Below are positions 1 to 7,299 of a DNA stretch of 15,873 bases, one piece after another. The notes under the pieces were generated by a model. It saw nothing but the letters and a program-made list of their open reading frames with translations, ran no database searches and was not told where the DNA came from. Origin of the DNA: Verrucomicrobiota bacterium (GTDB lineage: Bacteria > Verrucomicrobiota > Verrucomicrobiia > Chthoniobacterales > Terrimicrobiaceae); the NCBI GenBank assembly GCA_026398285.1, contig JAPLTI010000225.1, positions 1 to 15,873 of the forward strand, in the 5' to 3' direction. Numbering within the stretch: position 1 is the stretch's first letter; every line of letters begins with the position of its first letter. A program made the translations under genes and the position numbers.

Positions 1-25
1 GGGTCAAGCCGGAGGTTGACCCTCC
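1..25. repeat. Overlapping inverted repeats at window edge
   Basis: GGGTCAA (1-7) pairs perfectly with TTGACCC (16-22), leaving an 8-base loop. A second, mutually exclusive pairing is GGAGG (11-15) with CCTCC (21-25). The element lies 40 bases past the stop of the last gene of the minus-strand block, so it could be a terminator-like hairpin or one copy of a dispersed intergenic palindrome. The window starts at its first base, so its full extent and any T-run on the minus strand cannot be seen. Nothing else is recognisable in bases 26-64. Confidence 0.45.
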
Positions 26-64
26 AAAGGTTTGAGCACTGCTGCGCGGGGTGGGGTTCGATTT

Positions 65-535
65 TTAGCGAATGGGAATACTGAGCGGCGTGGGGTTGAG
101 GAGCATGATGGCCATGGCGGCGGCGTAGATGGCGAGGCCGAGGAAGACGCCGATGGAGCCGAGGCGGTAGGCGCTGGTTTTGGAGTCCCGGCAGAGGATG
201 ATGGCGGCGAGTGTTTGGGTGAGTTCAGGCTGGACGCATCGAGTGAGAACCCATTTTACTGCGAGGACGCGGACAAAAATCCAGAAGCAGGAGCCCAGAA
301 TGAGGGCCATGGCGGCGATGATAAGAATCTGGGCATGGGTATTTGTGCCGGCGATAAGCCTGCCGGAGAAGCCGGTGGTGGTAATGGCGACGGCGGCGAA
401 GCCGATGACGACCTGGGAGCGTTGGTGGAGGATGTTCAGCTGGCGCTCAAGAAGGCCGAAGAGAAAGGTTTCCTGACCGGGGAAGGTTTTGACCAAATTT
501 TGGGCTTCCTCCAGAGCTGTCTCAGGGATTTTCAT
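65..535 (-). CDS. Small membrane protein, unknown function
   Basis: A 156-aa protein I do not recognise. It has a soluble N-terminus of about 40 residues and three probable membrane segments (about 43-65, 69-93 and 125-147); a polar linker of about 30 residues separates the second and third. I chose the ATG at 535 because it forms an ATGA overlap with the stop of the upstream Nudix gene, suggesting translational coupling; an in-frame ATG at 544 would add three residues. It is the last gene of the block that begins with nuoI, and only an inverted repeat follows it. The size and layout loosely recall small membrane modules such as SLATT or Pycsar-type TM domains, but I see no motif that proves this and assign no function. 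Confidence 0.7.
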   Translation of the reverse strand: MKIPETALEEAQNLVKTFPGQETFLFGLLERQLNILHQRSQVVIGFAAVAITTTGFSGRLIAGTNTHAQILIIAAMALILGSCFWIFVRVLAVKWVLTRCVQPELTQTLAAIILCRDSKTSAYRLGSIGVFLGLAIYAAAMAIMLLNPTPLSIPIR

Positions 536-1041
536 ATTTCGCATGAGGCTATAACTGGCGCGGGCGAATGCCACTGGACATTCTTGGAGAGCATGGTGTC
601 GCCATCGAAGTGAAAGTAGGCGTGGAATGACCCACCATCGATCACGCCCGGCAGCCAGTGGATGTCGTCGGCCCACATTTCGTGGTAGGGGATGGCATCA
701 ATCGCCGTCCAGATCGGAAGGGCTTCGTCGGTTTCGATGAGGGTGCCGGTGAAGGAATCGGCTGTGAAGACGGTGCAGTGGAGGCTGTAGCCGTCCACGA
801 ATTGGAAATGGAGTTCTCCACGGGGTTGGACTCCGTGAGGCGTGATGCCGACCTCTTCCTGGGTCTCACGCACGGCGCATTCATGGGCGGCCTCGCCGGG
901 TTCTATGCGGCCGCCGGGGGCGTTGATTTTTCCCGCGCCGAGACCGCGTTTTTTGCGGATGAGGAGGATTTGGGAATCCTTGATAACGAAACACAGTGTG
1001 GCCCGCTCGCGCGGTTGCCACTGGTTCCAGAAATCATCCAT
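532..1041 (-). CDS. MTH1-like Nudix hydrolase (oxidised purine nucleotide diphosphatase)
   Basis: A 169-aa Nudix protein, predicted to hydrolyse nucleoside triphosphates such as 8-oxo-dGTP to monophosphate and pyrophosphate and so clean the nucleotide pool. The Nudix box spans 44-66 (G44, E50, R58-E59, E62-E63, G65), with Thr at 60 where a bulky aliphatic residue is usual. Outside the box it resembles human MTH1/NUDT1 more than E. coli MutT: KKRGLGAGKIN before the box, with Asn40 at the place of MTH1 Asn33, and MWADD at 122-126 at the place of the MWPDD segment whose aspartates bind the oxidised base. The start at 1041 gives a normal family length; an upstream extension inside nuoN looks non-coding. 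It begins 10 bases after the nuoN stop and overlaps the next gene by four bases, so it is probably cotranscribed with nuo. Substrate is inferred. Confidence 0.9.
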   Translation of the reverse strand: MDDFWNQWQPRERATLCFVIKDSQILLIRKKRGLGAGKINAPGGRIEPGEAAHECAVRETQEEVGITPHGVQPRGELHFQFVDGYSLHCTVFTADSFTGTLIETDEALPIWTAIDAIPYHEMWADDIHWLPGVIDGGSFHAYFHFDGDTMLSKNVQWHSPAPVIASCEI

Positions 1042-1051
1042 GAGTGGGCGA

Positions 1052-2497
1052 CTAAGGCAGGAAGCGGATGAGCAGCTGCGGGTAGAATCCGAGAACAAGA
1101 ATGAGCAGGGTGCAAAGCCCAATAGCCAGCTTCGAGAGGGGCGAAACGGCGACCTCGCCGCAACCTTCGGGAGCGGGCTGCCAATACATCGCGCGGATCA
1201 CCTTGAAGTAGTAGTAGAAGCCACTGGCCACGGTGATGACACCAATGAGAACGAGGAGATAGAGCTCCTGGTTCATGGCAGCTTCGAAGATGAAAAACTT
1301 ACCGAAGAACCCGACTGTGAATGGAACGCCAGCCAGAGAGGCTGCGGCGATGAGCATTGCCAAGGCGAGGCCTGGAGAGCGACGGGCGAGACCGTTGAAG
1401 TGCGAGAGATCATCCCCACCGGTGGCCTTGGTGACGGGAACCATCACGAGGAAGGCAAGGAAGGTCATCAAGAAATAACCACCAAGATAGAAAACCACTG
1501 CGCGACCGGCGAAGGCGTCACCAATGGCGGCGAGGCCGACGAGAAGATATCCGGCGTGGGCGATACTGGAGTAGCCGAGCAGGCGCTTGAAGTTCGTCTG
1601 CGGGATGGCGGCCAAGTTTCCGTAGATCAGCGTGAGGGCGGCCAATAGAACGAGGACGAGGATCAGTTTATCTTGGAAGGATTCCAGCACGAAGAAGGGC
1701 TGGAGCACACGGATCAGAATGACAAATCCAGCGGCTTTCGAGGCCACAGCGAGGTAGGCGGTAATTGGCGTTGGCGCGCCTTGATAGACATCTGGAACCC
1801 AGAATTGGAATGGAGCAGCGGCAATTTTGAAGCCGATGGCAACCAAGACCATTGCAAGGCCAAACAGAATCGCTGTGTGGTTCGCTTCGGGGACGATCGA
1901 GAGGTTTTTCTGGATGAGGGCGAGGTTGGTCTCACCCGTCATGCCGAAAATCCAGGTGATGCCGTAGATGAAGAATCCGGTCGAGAGAGCCCCGAGGACA
2001 AGGAACTTCGTGCCGGCTTCGAGGCTGGCGAGACTGCGGCGCGTGTAGGCCACTTGGATGTAAAGGGAGATCGTGACCAACTCCAACGCGCAGAAGATCA
2101 TGATGAAGTCGGAGGCGGAGGCCATCCACATCAAGCCTGCACAAGTGAAGACGGGCAGGATGAAAAACTCGCCCGAACCGGCTTCGGGACGCTCGGCCGG
2201 CACAAGGCGTTGGACGATTGGAATGTAGTCGATCGCCAGAATCAGGGTGAGGATGGTTGCGAGGAGAGCGAATCGTTTAAAGAAAAGCGACAGGCTATCC
2301 ACCAGATAGAATCCCGAATTCTTCATGCCAACGGGGTTCGTTTCGATGAAGAAGCTGAGGATGAAAACGCATACCAGCCCAAATATAGCCCAATGTGCAA
2401 GTGTGACTTTGTTGGATTTGAAGCTAAATGATTCCATCATGAGCAGGAAGATGCCCAGAAAGACGACACCGATTTCAAGAAGGACAGGCTGGATCAT
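1052..2497 (-). CDS. nuoN: NADH-quinone oxidoreductase subunit N
   Basis: A 481-aa polytopic membrane protein, one of three antiporter-like subunits of respiratory complex I that carry protons across the inner membrane during NADH:quinone oxidoreduction. About 14 membrane helices are visible. The ionisable residues expected along the membrane axis are present: Glu139 (TM5, ALELVTISLYIQ), Lys224 (TM7, GFKIAAAPFQFWVPDVY), Lys254 (TM8) and Lys400 (TM12, GFFGKFFIF), matching E. coli Glu133, Lys217, Lys247 and Lys395. Length is normal. Its ATG overlaps the nuoM stop as ATGA; the Nudix gene follows 10 bases after its stop. No Shine-Dalgarno motif precedes it, so coupling to nuoM is likely. Confidence 0.97.
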   Translation of the reverse strand: MIQPVLLEIGVVFLGIFLLMMESFSFKSNKVTLAHWAIFGLVCVFILSFFIETNPVGMKNSGFYLVDSLSLFFKRFALLATILTLILAIDYIPIVQRLVPAERPEAGSGEFFILPVFTCAGLMWMASASDFIMIFCALELVTISLYIQVAYTRRSLASLEAGTKFLVLGALSTGFFIYGITWIFGMTGETNLALIQKNLSIVPEANHTAILFGLAMVLVAIGFKIAAAPFQFWVPDVYQGAPTPITAYLAVASKAAGFVILIRVLQPFFVLESFQDKLILVLVLLAALTLIYGNLAAIPQTNFKRLLGYSSIAHAGYLLVGLAAIGDAFAGRAVVFYLGGYFLMTFLAFLVMVPVTKATGGDDLSHFNGLARRSPGLALAMLIAAASLAGVPFTVGFFGKFFIFEAAMNQELYLLVLIGVITVASGFYYYFKVIRAMYWQPAPEGCGEVAVSPLSKLAIGLCTLLILVLGFYPQLLIRFLP

Positions 2498-3993
2498 GGC
2501 AGAAGCAAAGCGGGTGTAACGAGGTTCACAAGAATTTGCGGAAAGAATCCGAAGAACAGCATGATGGCTAGCAGTATGACGATAGCGGCATGAGGCAAAC
2601 CAGTGAGGTCTGGCAGGCGTGACCAGCGATCAGAAAGCGGCCCCATGAAAACGCGGCGGTAGGCACGGAGCATGTAGATGGCGGAGATCACGATACCCCA
2701 TACAGCGCAGATGGTTGCAATTTGGTAACCGTTGAAGCCAAAGACCTCTTTGCCGTCGAGGAAGCCCATTTGCGGTTCGCCTGAGGCGAAGGATCCGAAG
2801 AACACGAGCAATTCCCCGGCGAAGCCGACGAAGCCGGGGAGGCCGACGGAGGCCATGGCCGCGAAGCCGAAGGCGAGGCCGAGTTTTGGTGTTGCGCGGG
2901 CGATTCCGCCGAGTTCGGAGAAATCCAAAGTGCCTGTGCGCTCGCGAATTTCGCCACAGAGGGCGAAGAGAACGGCGATGGTGAGGCCGTGGCTGAGGAG
3001 CATGAGCGAGGCGCCGGTGAGGCTAACTTGATTCAATGCCACGAATCCAAGGAAGATGTAGCCCATGTGCATCACGCTGGAGTAGCCGAGCATGAGGTCC
3101 AGCTTTCGTTGAGCGATTGTGCAATACCCGACATAGAGGATATTGCAGGCGAGCAGTGTCAAAAGGATCGGGGCAAAGGCCTGAACGGACTCAGGAAGAA
3201 TCGGAACAGCCAAGCGGATCAAACCATAAAGACCAAATTTTTTCAGCACACCGGCGTGCAGCATGGATGCCGGAGCGGGAGCGCTTGCATAAGCCTGCGG
3301 TGCCCAAGTATGGAAGGGAAAGAGGGACACAAGGATACCAAACCCAACCAAAAGAAGAAGATAAACAACCGGCGAATCGGGAACTTGTCCCGCTTGCGCA
3401 TTGGCGACCATCTGGCGGAGATCAAACGAACGGGCGCCTTCTGGCTGAATCAAATACAAGCCAATGATGCCGAGAAGGAGAATGAAACTGCCTGTCGCGA
3501 GATAAACCGTGGCTTTCCATGCGGCGGCCTGACGATCCCCCGAGCCCCAGATGCCGATGAGCAGGAAGGTTGGGATGAGGGCCAACTCGTGGAACATGTA
3601 GAAGAAGAAGACATCCACCGAAGCAAAGGCACCAACCACACCGGCCGAAATAAGGAGGATGCTGGCGTAGAACCAGCGGGCATTTTCAAGCGGTGCACGC
3701 GCCACGCAGACCGCTGCGAGCGTGACGATCACCGAGAGGAAAAGCATGATCAGGCTCAGGCCGTCGGCTCCCAATGTGAAGCTGATGCCCAGCTGGGGAA
3801 CGACCGGGAAGCTGGAGACGAATTGGAAGTCGGCCTGCGCGGGGTTAAAGAAAACGGCAACCGCAAGGAAGAAGAGGACATTCAACGCCGCGCCGAGGAT
3901 CGAAGTGAACCTCGGATTGGCTCCGGCCATGACAAGCACTGCCGAGAGGATCGGCACAAGAATGAGGAAGAGAAGCGGGCTGACGGAACTCAT
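2494..3993 (-). CDS. nuoM: NADH-quinone oxidoreductase subunit M, variant TM7
   Basis: A 499-aa antiporter-like subunit of complex I with about 14 membrane helices. Conserved parts include FHELALIPTFLLIGIWG with Glu136 (E. coli Glu144), the broken-helix segment PFHTWAPQAYASAPAPAS, Lys251/Lys252 in GVLKKFGLYGL (E. coli Lys265 region) and Glu394 in FAGELLVFFG (E. coli Glu407). It is odd in TM7: the lysine that precedes the P-x-H-x-W motif in E. coli (Lys234) is replaced by Leu221 (GFGILVSLFPFH), and no other lysine lies in that helix. NuoL and NuoN here keep theirs. It overlaps nuoL and nuoN by four bases each (ATGA), so the three are translationally coupled. Identity as NuoM is secure; how this subunit moves protons is open. 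Confidence 0.96.
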   Translation of the reverse strand: MSSVSPLLFLILVPILSAVLVMAGANPRFTSILGAALNVLFFLAVAVFFNPAQADFQFVSSFPVVPQLGISFTLGADGLSLIMLFLSVIVTLAAVCVARAPLENARWFYASILLISAGVVGAFASVDVFFFYMFHELALIPTFLLIGIWGSGDRQAAAWKATVYLATGSFILLLGIIGLYLIQPEGARSFDLRQMVANAQAGQVPDSPVVYLLLLVGFGILVSLFPFHTWAPQAYASAPAPASMLHAGVLKKFGLYGLIRLAVPILPESVQAFAPILLTLLACNILYVGYCTIAQRKLDLMLGYSSVMHMGYIFLGFVALNQVSLTGASLMLLSHGLTIAVLFALCGEIRERTGTLDFSELGGIARATPKLGLAFGFAAMASVGLPGFVGFAGELLVFFGSFASGEPQMGFLDGKEVFGFNGYQIATICAVWGIVISAIYMLRAYRRVFMGPLSDRWSRLPDLTGLPHAAIVILLAIMLFFGFFPQILVNLVTPALLLP

Positions 3994-5801
3994 TTGGAAA
4001 TCAGGATGTAAAGAAGACCGACCACACCGGCGCCGAAGAAGAAGGCGTAGGCTTGGATATTACCGAGTTGAAGGAAGCGCAGTGCAAACCCGCAGGCCCA
4101 AGTGAGCTTGCTGGGAACTTGGACGACAAGGAGATCAACGATCCATCGATCCGCCCAGGAGAGAAAGGCTGCGCCGCCGCCTTGGATGTTATTGACGAAC
4201 CAGAAGTAAACATTGTCGATGTAGAGGCGGTTTGCGAAGAGCGGGATGGAGATGGGATCCTTCTGGGCTTTGAAGTAAAGCAATGCCGAGAGGCCGGCGC
4301 CGCCGAAGAACATGGCGTAGAGCAGCGGATGCAAGAGGTGTGGGACGAGTTCGTGGTCGGGGCGGGCCAACTTGAAGAAGTGATCCTGAATGAACGGGAA
4401 GCCAGCAAAAATGGCGAGAACCGAGAGAATGAGCATCGGAACCAGCATGGTAATGGGTTGTTCCTTGGCGTGTTCCGCATGCTCGCTGCGGGCTTTGCCG
4501 AAGAAGACAACGAAGAACTCACGGAAGATGTAGAAGGCGGTGAGACCAGCGGCGGCAGCAACGAGCCAGCCGAGGAACGGAATTTTCACGACAGCCCACT
4601 CAATGATAAGGTCTTTACTGAAATAACCGCTCGTGTAGGGGCAACCCGCAAGGGCCAGCATTCCAAGGAAGAAGCAAATCATGGTCACTGGGGTTTTCTT
4701 ACGAAGTCCGCCCATGTGCCACATATCCACCTCGTGGTGCATGGCGATCATCACGGAACCGGCGGCGAGGAAGAGAAGGCACTTGAAGCAGGCGTGGGTG
4801 AAGAGGTGGAACATCGCGACATCGGATGTCGGAGCGACGCCAATGCCGAGAACCATGTAACCAAGCTGGGAAATAGTGGAATAAGCCAGAATGCGCTTGA
4901 TATCACTCTGCTGGGTGGCCATGAGCGCAGCGGCGAAGCATGTGATGCCGCCAACCCAGGCAATGATCTCGCGGGCGTCCGGGACGATTTCCAGAATCGG
5001 GAAAATGCGAGCCAACATGTAAACACCTGCCGCAACCATCGTCGCAGCGTGAAGAAGGGAAGAAACCGGCGTTGGGCCTTCCATCGAATTCGGCAACCAC
5101 ACATGGAGCGGCATCTGAGCAGACTTGCCGATGGTTCCCATGAAGACGAGCACGCAGGCGATGGTGAGGTAGATCGGGGCTGTGGCTAGACCAGGAATGG
5201 CTTCGATCAATTCGCTGAAGACAACCGTGCCGGTTCCGAACCAAAGGAGAAGGATGCCGAGCAAGAACCCAAAGTCGCCGATGCGGTTCACGATGAACGC
5301 CTGTTTTCCAGCATCCGCTGCGGAATCCTTCGAGTAATAATGACCAATGAGGATGTAGGAACTCACGCCGACGAGTTCCCAGAAGATAAACATCATCACG
5401 AAGTTATCCGCCAGCACGATGCCGAGCATGGAGAAAAGGAAGAGCGAGAGACCCGCGAAGAAGCGGGAATACCCCTCTTCGTCGCGCATGTAGCCGAGCG
5501 AGTAGATGAAAACGAGGACGGAAATGGAGGTCACCACCAGAAGCATCACCTTACTGAGGTGGTCAAGGGTCACGCCAATGGTGAGATTCAGCTCAGGACC
5601 AAGGGTTAGCCAATTTAGCGATAGCATTTTGCCATCAACCGGCTGATTGAATAACCACCAACTCAAAACGCACCCTGTGATGGCTGCGATGAGCGCGAGG
5701 GAAGCGCTGAGTGTTTTTGAGAATTTCCCGAGGAGGAGGATCAGCGCGGCGCTGACCAGCGGGGTGAAAAGAATAATCCAGGGCGCGGTTTGCGTGCTCA
5801 T
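3990..5801 (-). CDS. nuoL: NADH-quinone oxidoreductase subunit L
   Basis: A 603-aa subunit, the distal antiporter-like part of the complex I membrane arm, with the C-terminal extension that forms the long lateral helix in known structures. Visible hallmarks: FIFWELVGVSSYILIG with Glu142, the TM7 motif GKSAQMPLHVWLPNSMEGP with Lys226, LLHAATMVAAGVYMLAR with His251, the FHLFTHACFK segment (His331, His335, His339 region) and SGYFSKD with Lys396-Asp397. The C-terminus (about 545-603) carries the DRWIVD and FLQLGNIQAYAFFFGAG pattern typical of NuoL. Its start shares one base with the nuoK stop (TGATG) and its stop overlaps nuoM by ATGA. Length is close to the usual 600-650. Confidence 0.97.
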   Translation of the reverse strand: MSTQTAPWIILFTPLVSAALILLLGKFSKTLSASLALIAAITGCVLSWWLFNQPVDGKMLSLNWLTLGPELNLTIGVTLDHLSKVMLLVVTSISVLVFIYSLGYMRDEEGYSRFFAGLSLFLFSMLGIVLADNFVMMFIFWELVGVSSYILIGHYYSKDSAADAGKQAFIVNRIGDFGFLLGILLLWFGTGTVVFSELIEAIPGLATAPIYLTIACVLVFMGTIGKSAQMPLHVWLPNSMEGPTPVSSLLHAATMVAAGVYMLARIFPILEIVPDAREIIAWVGGITCFAAALMATQQSDIKRILAYSTISQLGYMVLGIGVAPTSDVAMFHLFTHACFKCLLFLAAGSVMIAMHHEVDMWHMGGLRKKTPVTMICFFLGMLALAGCPYTSGYFSKDLIIEWAVVKIPFLGWLVAAAAGLTAFYIFREFFVVFFGKARSEHAEHAKEQPITMLVPMLILSVLAIFAGFPFIQDHFFKLARPDHELVPHLLHPLLYAMFFGGAGLSALLYFKAQKDPISIPLFANRLYIDNVYFWFVNNIQGGGAAFLSWADRWIVDLLVVQVPSKLTWACGFALRFLQLGNIQAYAFFFGAGVVGLLYILISK

Positions 5802-6121
5802 CAGAACTTCAGCGTATTCAAGTCTTCAACATGGGTGGTCTGCTTGGCGCGGAAGAGCGCGACAATGATGGCGAGGCCTACGGCGACCTCGGCGGCGGCG
5901 ACGGTGATGATGAAAAACACGAGCACTTGGCCGTTGTAGTTCGGCATGCCGTCGGCAAGCAGGTTGAAGCGGGAGAAGGCGACGAGGGAGAGGTTGGCCG
6001 CGTTCAGCATGAGTTCGAGACCCATGAAAATGATGAGAATATTTCGGCGCAGGAGAACTCCGCCGAGGCCGATGGCGAAGAGGAGTCCGCTGACGATGAG
6101 ATAATGCGCTAAGGTTGGCAT
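5801..6121 (-). CDS. nuoK: NADH-quinone oxidoreductase subunit K
   Basis: A 106-aa subunit with three membrane helices, homologous to mitochondrial ND4L and MrpC. The two membrane glutamates needed for proton transfer are in place: Glu36 in IFMGLELMLNAANL and Glu78 in ITVAAAEVAVGLAIIVALFR. Length is normal for bacteria (100-110). The start at 6121 lies 15 bases downstream of the nuoJ stop; the stop shares one base with the nuoL start (TGATG). No Shine-Dalgarno sequence is seen. Confidence 0.97.
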   Translation of the reverse strand: MPTLAHYLIVSGLLFAIGLGGVLLRRNILIIFMGLELMLNAANLSLVAFSRFNLLADGMPNYNGQVLVFFIITVAAAEVAVGLAIIVALFRAKQTTHVEDLNTLKF

Positions 6122-6136
6122 GGAGAAATCAAACGA

Positions 6137-6640
6137 TCACTTAAGTTCCTTCTTACTGAGCAAGACGACCCCGACTGTGGCGACGAGAAGGAGGACGCCG
6201 ATGATTTGGAAGGGCAGGTTGAAGTTGCGGAAAAGAGCGAAACCGACGAGGGCGACATCATTTGCCATGGGGTGGGAAACGACGGGCTTCACGACATCCA
6301 AGGACGGGAGGGCCGAGATGACTTGCGTGAGAGCGGAGAGGAAACCCCCGACGACGATGCCTCCGCCGACCCAGGCTGAGAGGCGGACGCGGCGGCGTTT
6401 CTCCTCGCGCAGGTCGAGCAACATGATGATGAAAAGGAAAAGCACCATCACGGCTCCGGCGTAGACCAGGACCTGAACGACGGCGATGAAGTAGGCATCC
6501 AGCGTAACAAAGACGGCTGCCAGGGCAACGAACGACATGACGAGGCACATGGCGCAGGAGACGGGGTTTCTCAGCAGGATCACTCCCAGCGCGAAGGCGA
6601 GCATGAGGAGGGAGAAGATCGAGAAAAGGGCGAGTTGCAT
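6137..6640 (-). CDS. nuoJ: NADH-quinone oxidoreductase subunit J
   Basis: A 167-aa membrane subunit, homologous to mitochondrial ND6, with five predicted helices. The best-conserved part is TM3, VLVYAGAVMVLFLFIIML, with Tyr60 at the place of E. coli Tyr59; this helix takes part in opening and closing the proton path next to the quinone site. The C-terminus ends in a short lysine-rich tail after TM5. It starts 44 bases after the nuoI stop, the loosest junction within the nuo genes here; that gap holds no visible promoter or hairpin. Confidence 0.95.
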   Translation of the reverse strand: MQLALFSIFSLLMLAFALGVILLRNPVSCAMCLVMSFVALAAVFVTLDAYFIAVVQVLVYAGAVMVLFLFIIMLLDLREEKRRRVRLSAWVGGGIVVGGFLSALTQVISALPSLDVVKPVVSHPMANDVALVGFALFRNFNLPFQIIGVLLLVATVGVVLLSKKELK

Positions 6641-6684
6641 GTGGTGGTGTGAGGTGGCGTTCTACCAGTCGGAGGCGGGTTGTT

Positions 6685-7215
6685 CTACTTTTTTTCGTTC
6701 CACTTGTTGACGAGGCCGGGCATTTCGCCGCCGAGTTCGCGGAGTTTGTGGATGTCGTGAACCATCTCGGCGCGGGTGAGGCCGGTGATGGAATAATCCT
6801 TGCGGAGGTAGATCGCCTGCTCGGGGCAGACTTCTTCGCAGAGTCCGCAATAGATGCAACGGATCATGTCGATATCAAATGTCTTCGGGCGTTTCTCCAC
6901 CTTGCCCCAGCGCTCGTCGGCGGGGATTTCTTCGGGATGGATGGTGATCGCGCGGGGCGGGCAAATGAATTCACAAAGTTGGCAGCCCACACACTTGTCT
7001 CGTCCAAACTCATTGCTCACGAGAGTGGGGGCACCTCGATACCAGTCCGGCATCTGGGCGTCCCACTTCTGCTCGGGGTATTGCATGGTGACTTTCGTCT
7101 GGCCCGTCAGGAGGCGGAGCATGTGTTTGAGCGTGATCAGAAGGCCCGCGACAATCGAAGGCAGGTAGATCTTTTCGGCCAAAGTGAGGCGCGGACGCGT
7201 GACGGTGTAAGCCAT
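6685..7215 (-). CDS. nuoI: NADH-quinone oxidoreductase subunit I (two 4Fe-4S clusters)
   Basis: A 176-aa ferredoxin-like subunit that passes electrons through clusters N6a and N6b to N2 near the quinone site. Two cluster motifs are intact: Cys75, Cys78, Cys81, Cys85 (CVGCQLCEFICPP) and Cys120, Cys123, Cys126, Cys130 (CIYCGLCEEVCPE). The hydrophobic N-terminus (about 17-36) fits the segment that lies against the membrane arm. The ATG at 7215 gives normal length; an in-frame TTG at 7236 would add seven residues but would sit on the promoter candidate. It is the first gene of the nuo run; the gene upstream is the TPR protein, not nuoH. The matching soluble subunits must be encoded elsewhere. Confidence 0.96.
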   Translation of the reverse strand: MAYTVTRPRLTLAEKIYLPSIVAGLLITLKHMLRLLTGQTKVTMQYPEQKWDAQMPDWYRGAPTLVSNEFGRDKCVGCQLCEFICPPRAITIHPEEIPADERWGKVEKRPKTFDIDMIRCIYCGLCEEVCPEQAIYLRKDYSITGLTRAEMVHDIHKLRELGGEMPGLVNKWNEKK

Positions 7216-7226
7216 AAAGTTGGGTG

Positions 7227-7255
7227 GTTCTAACAATGTTCGTTCCGCATGGCAA
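7227..7255 (-). promoter_or_regulatory. Candidate sigma70-type promoter of the nuoI-N run
   Basis: Read on the minus strand, TTGCCA (7255-7250, five of six matches to TTGACA) and TAGAAC (7232-7227, four of six to TATAAT) are separated by 17 bases. Transcription would begin near 7220, giving only about 5 untranslated bases before the nuoI ATG at 7215. It lies in the 84-base gap after the TPR gene. The call rests on consensus matching only. Confidence 0.4.
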
Positions 7256-7299
7256 CTTTGGACTCACATTTTTTCGCGGGTCCCGAGCGGGGCATGGAT

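Noticed and set aside
2989..4011. Long plus-strand open frame opposite nuoM (340 codons)
   Set aside because: Its translation is highly charged and low in hydrophobic residues, the usual antisense image of a membrane-protein gene in GC-rich DNA; nuoM on the other strand is certain.
4053..5189. Long plus-strand open frame opposite nuoL (378 codons)
   Set aside because: Same antisense effect, rich in Glu/His/Gly with no family motif.
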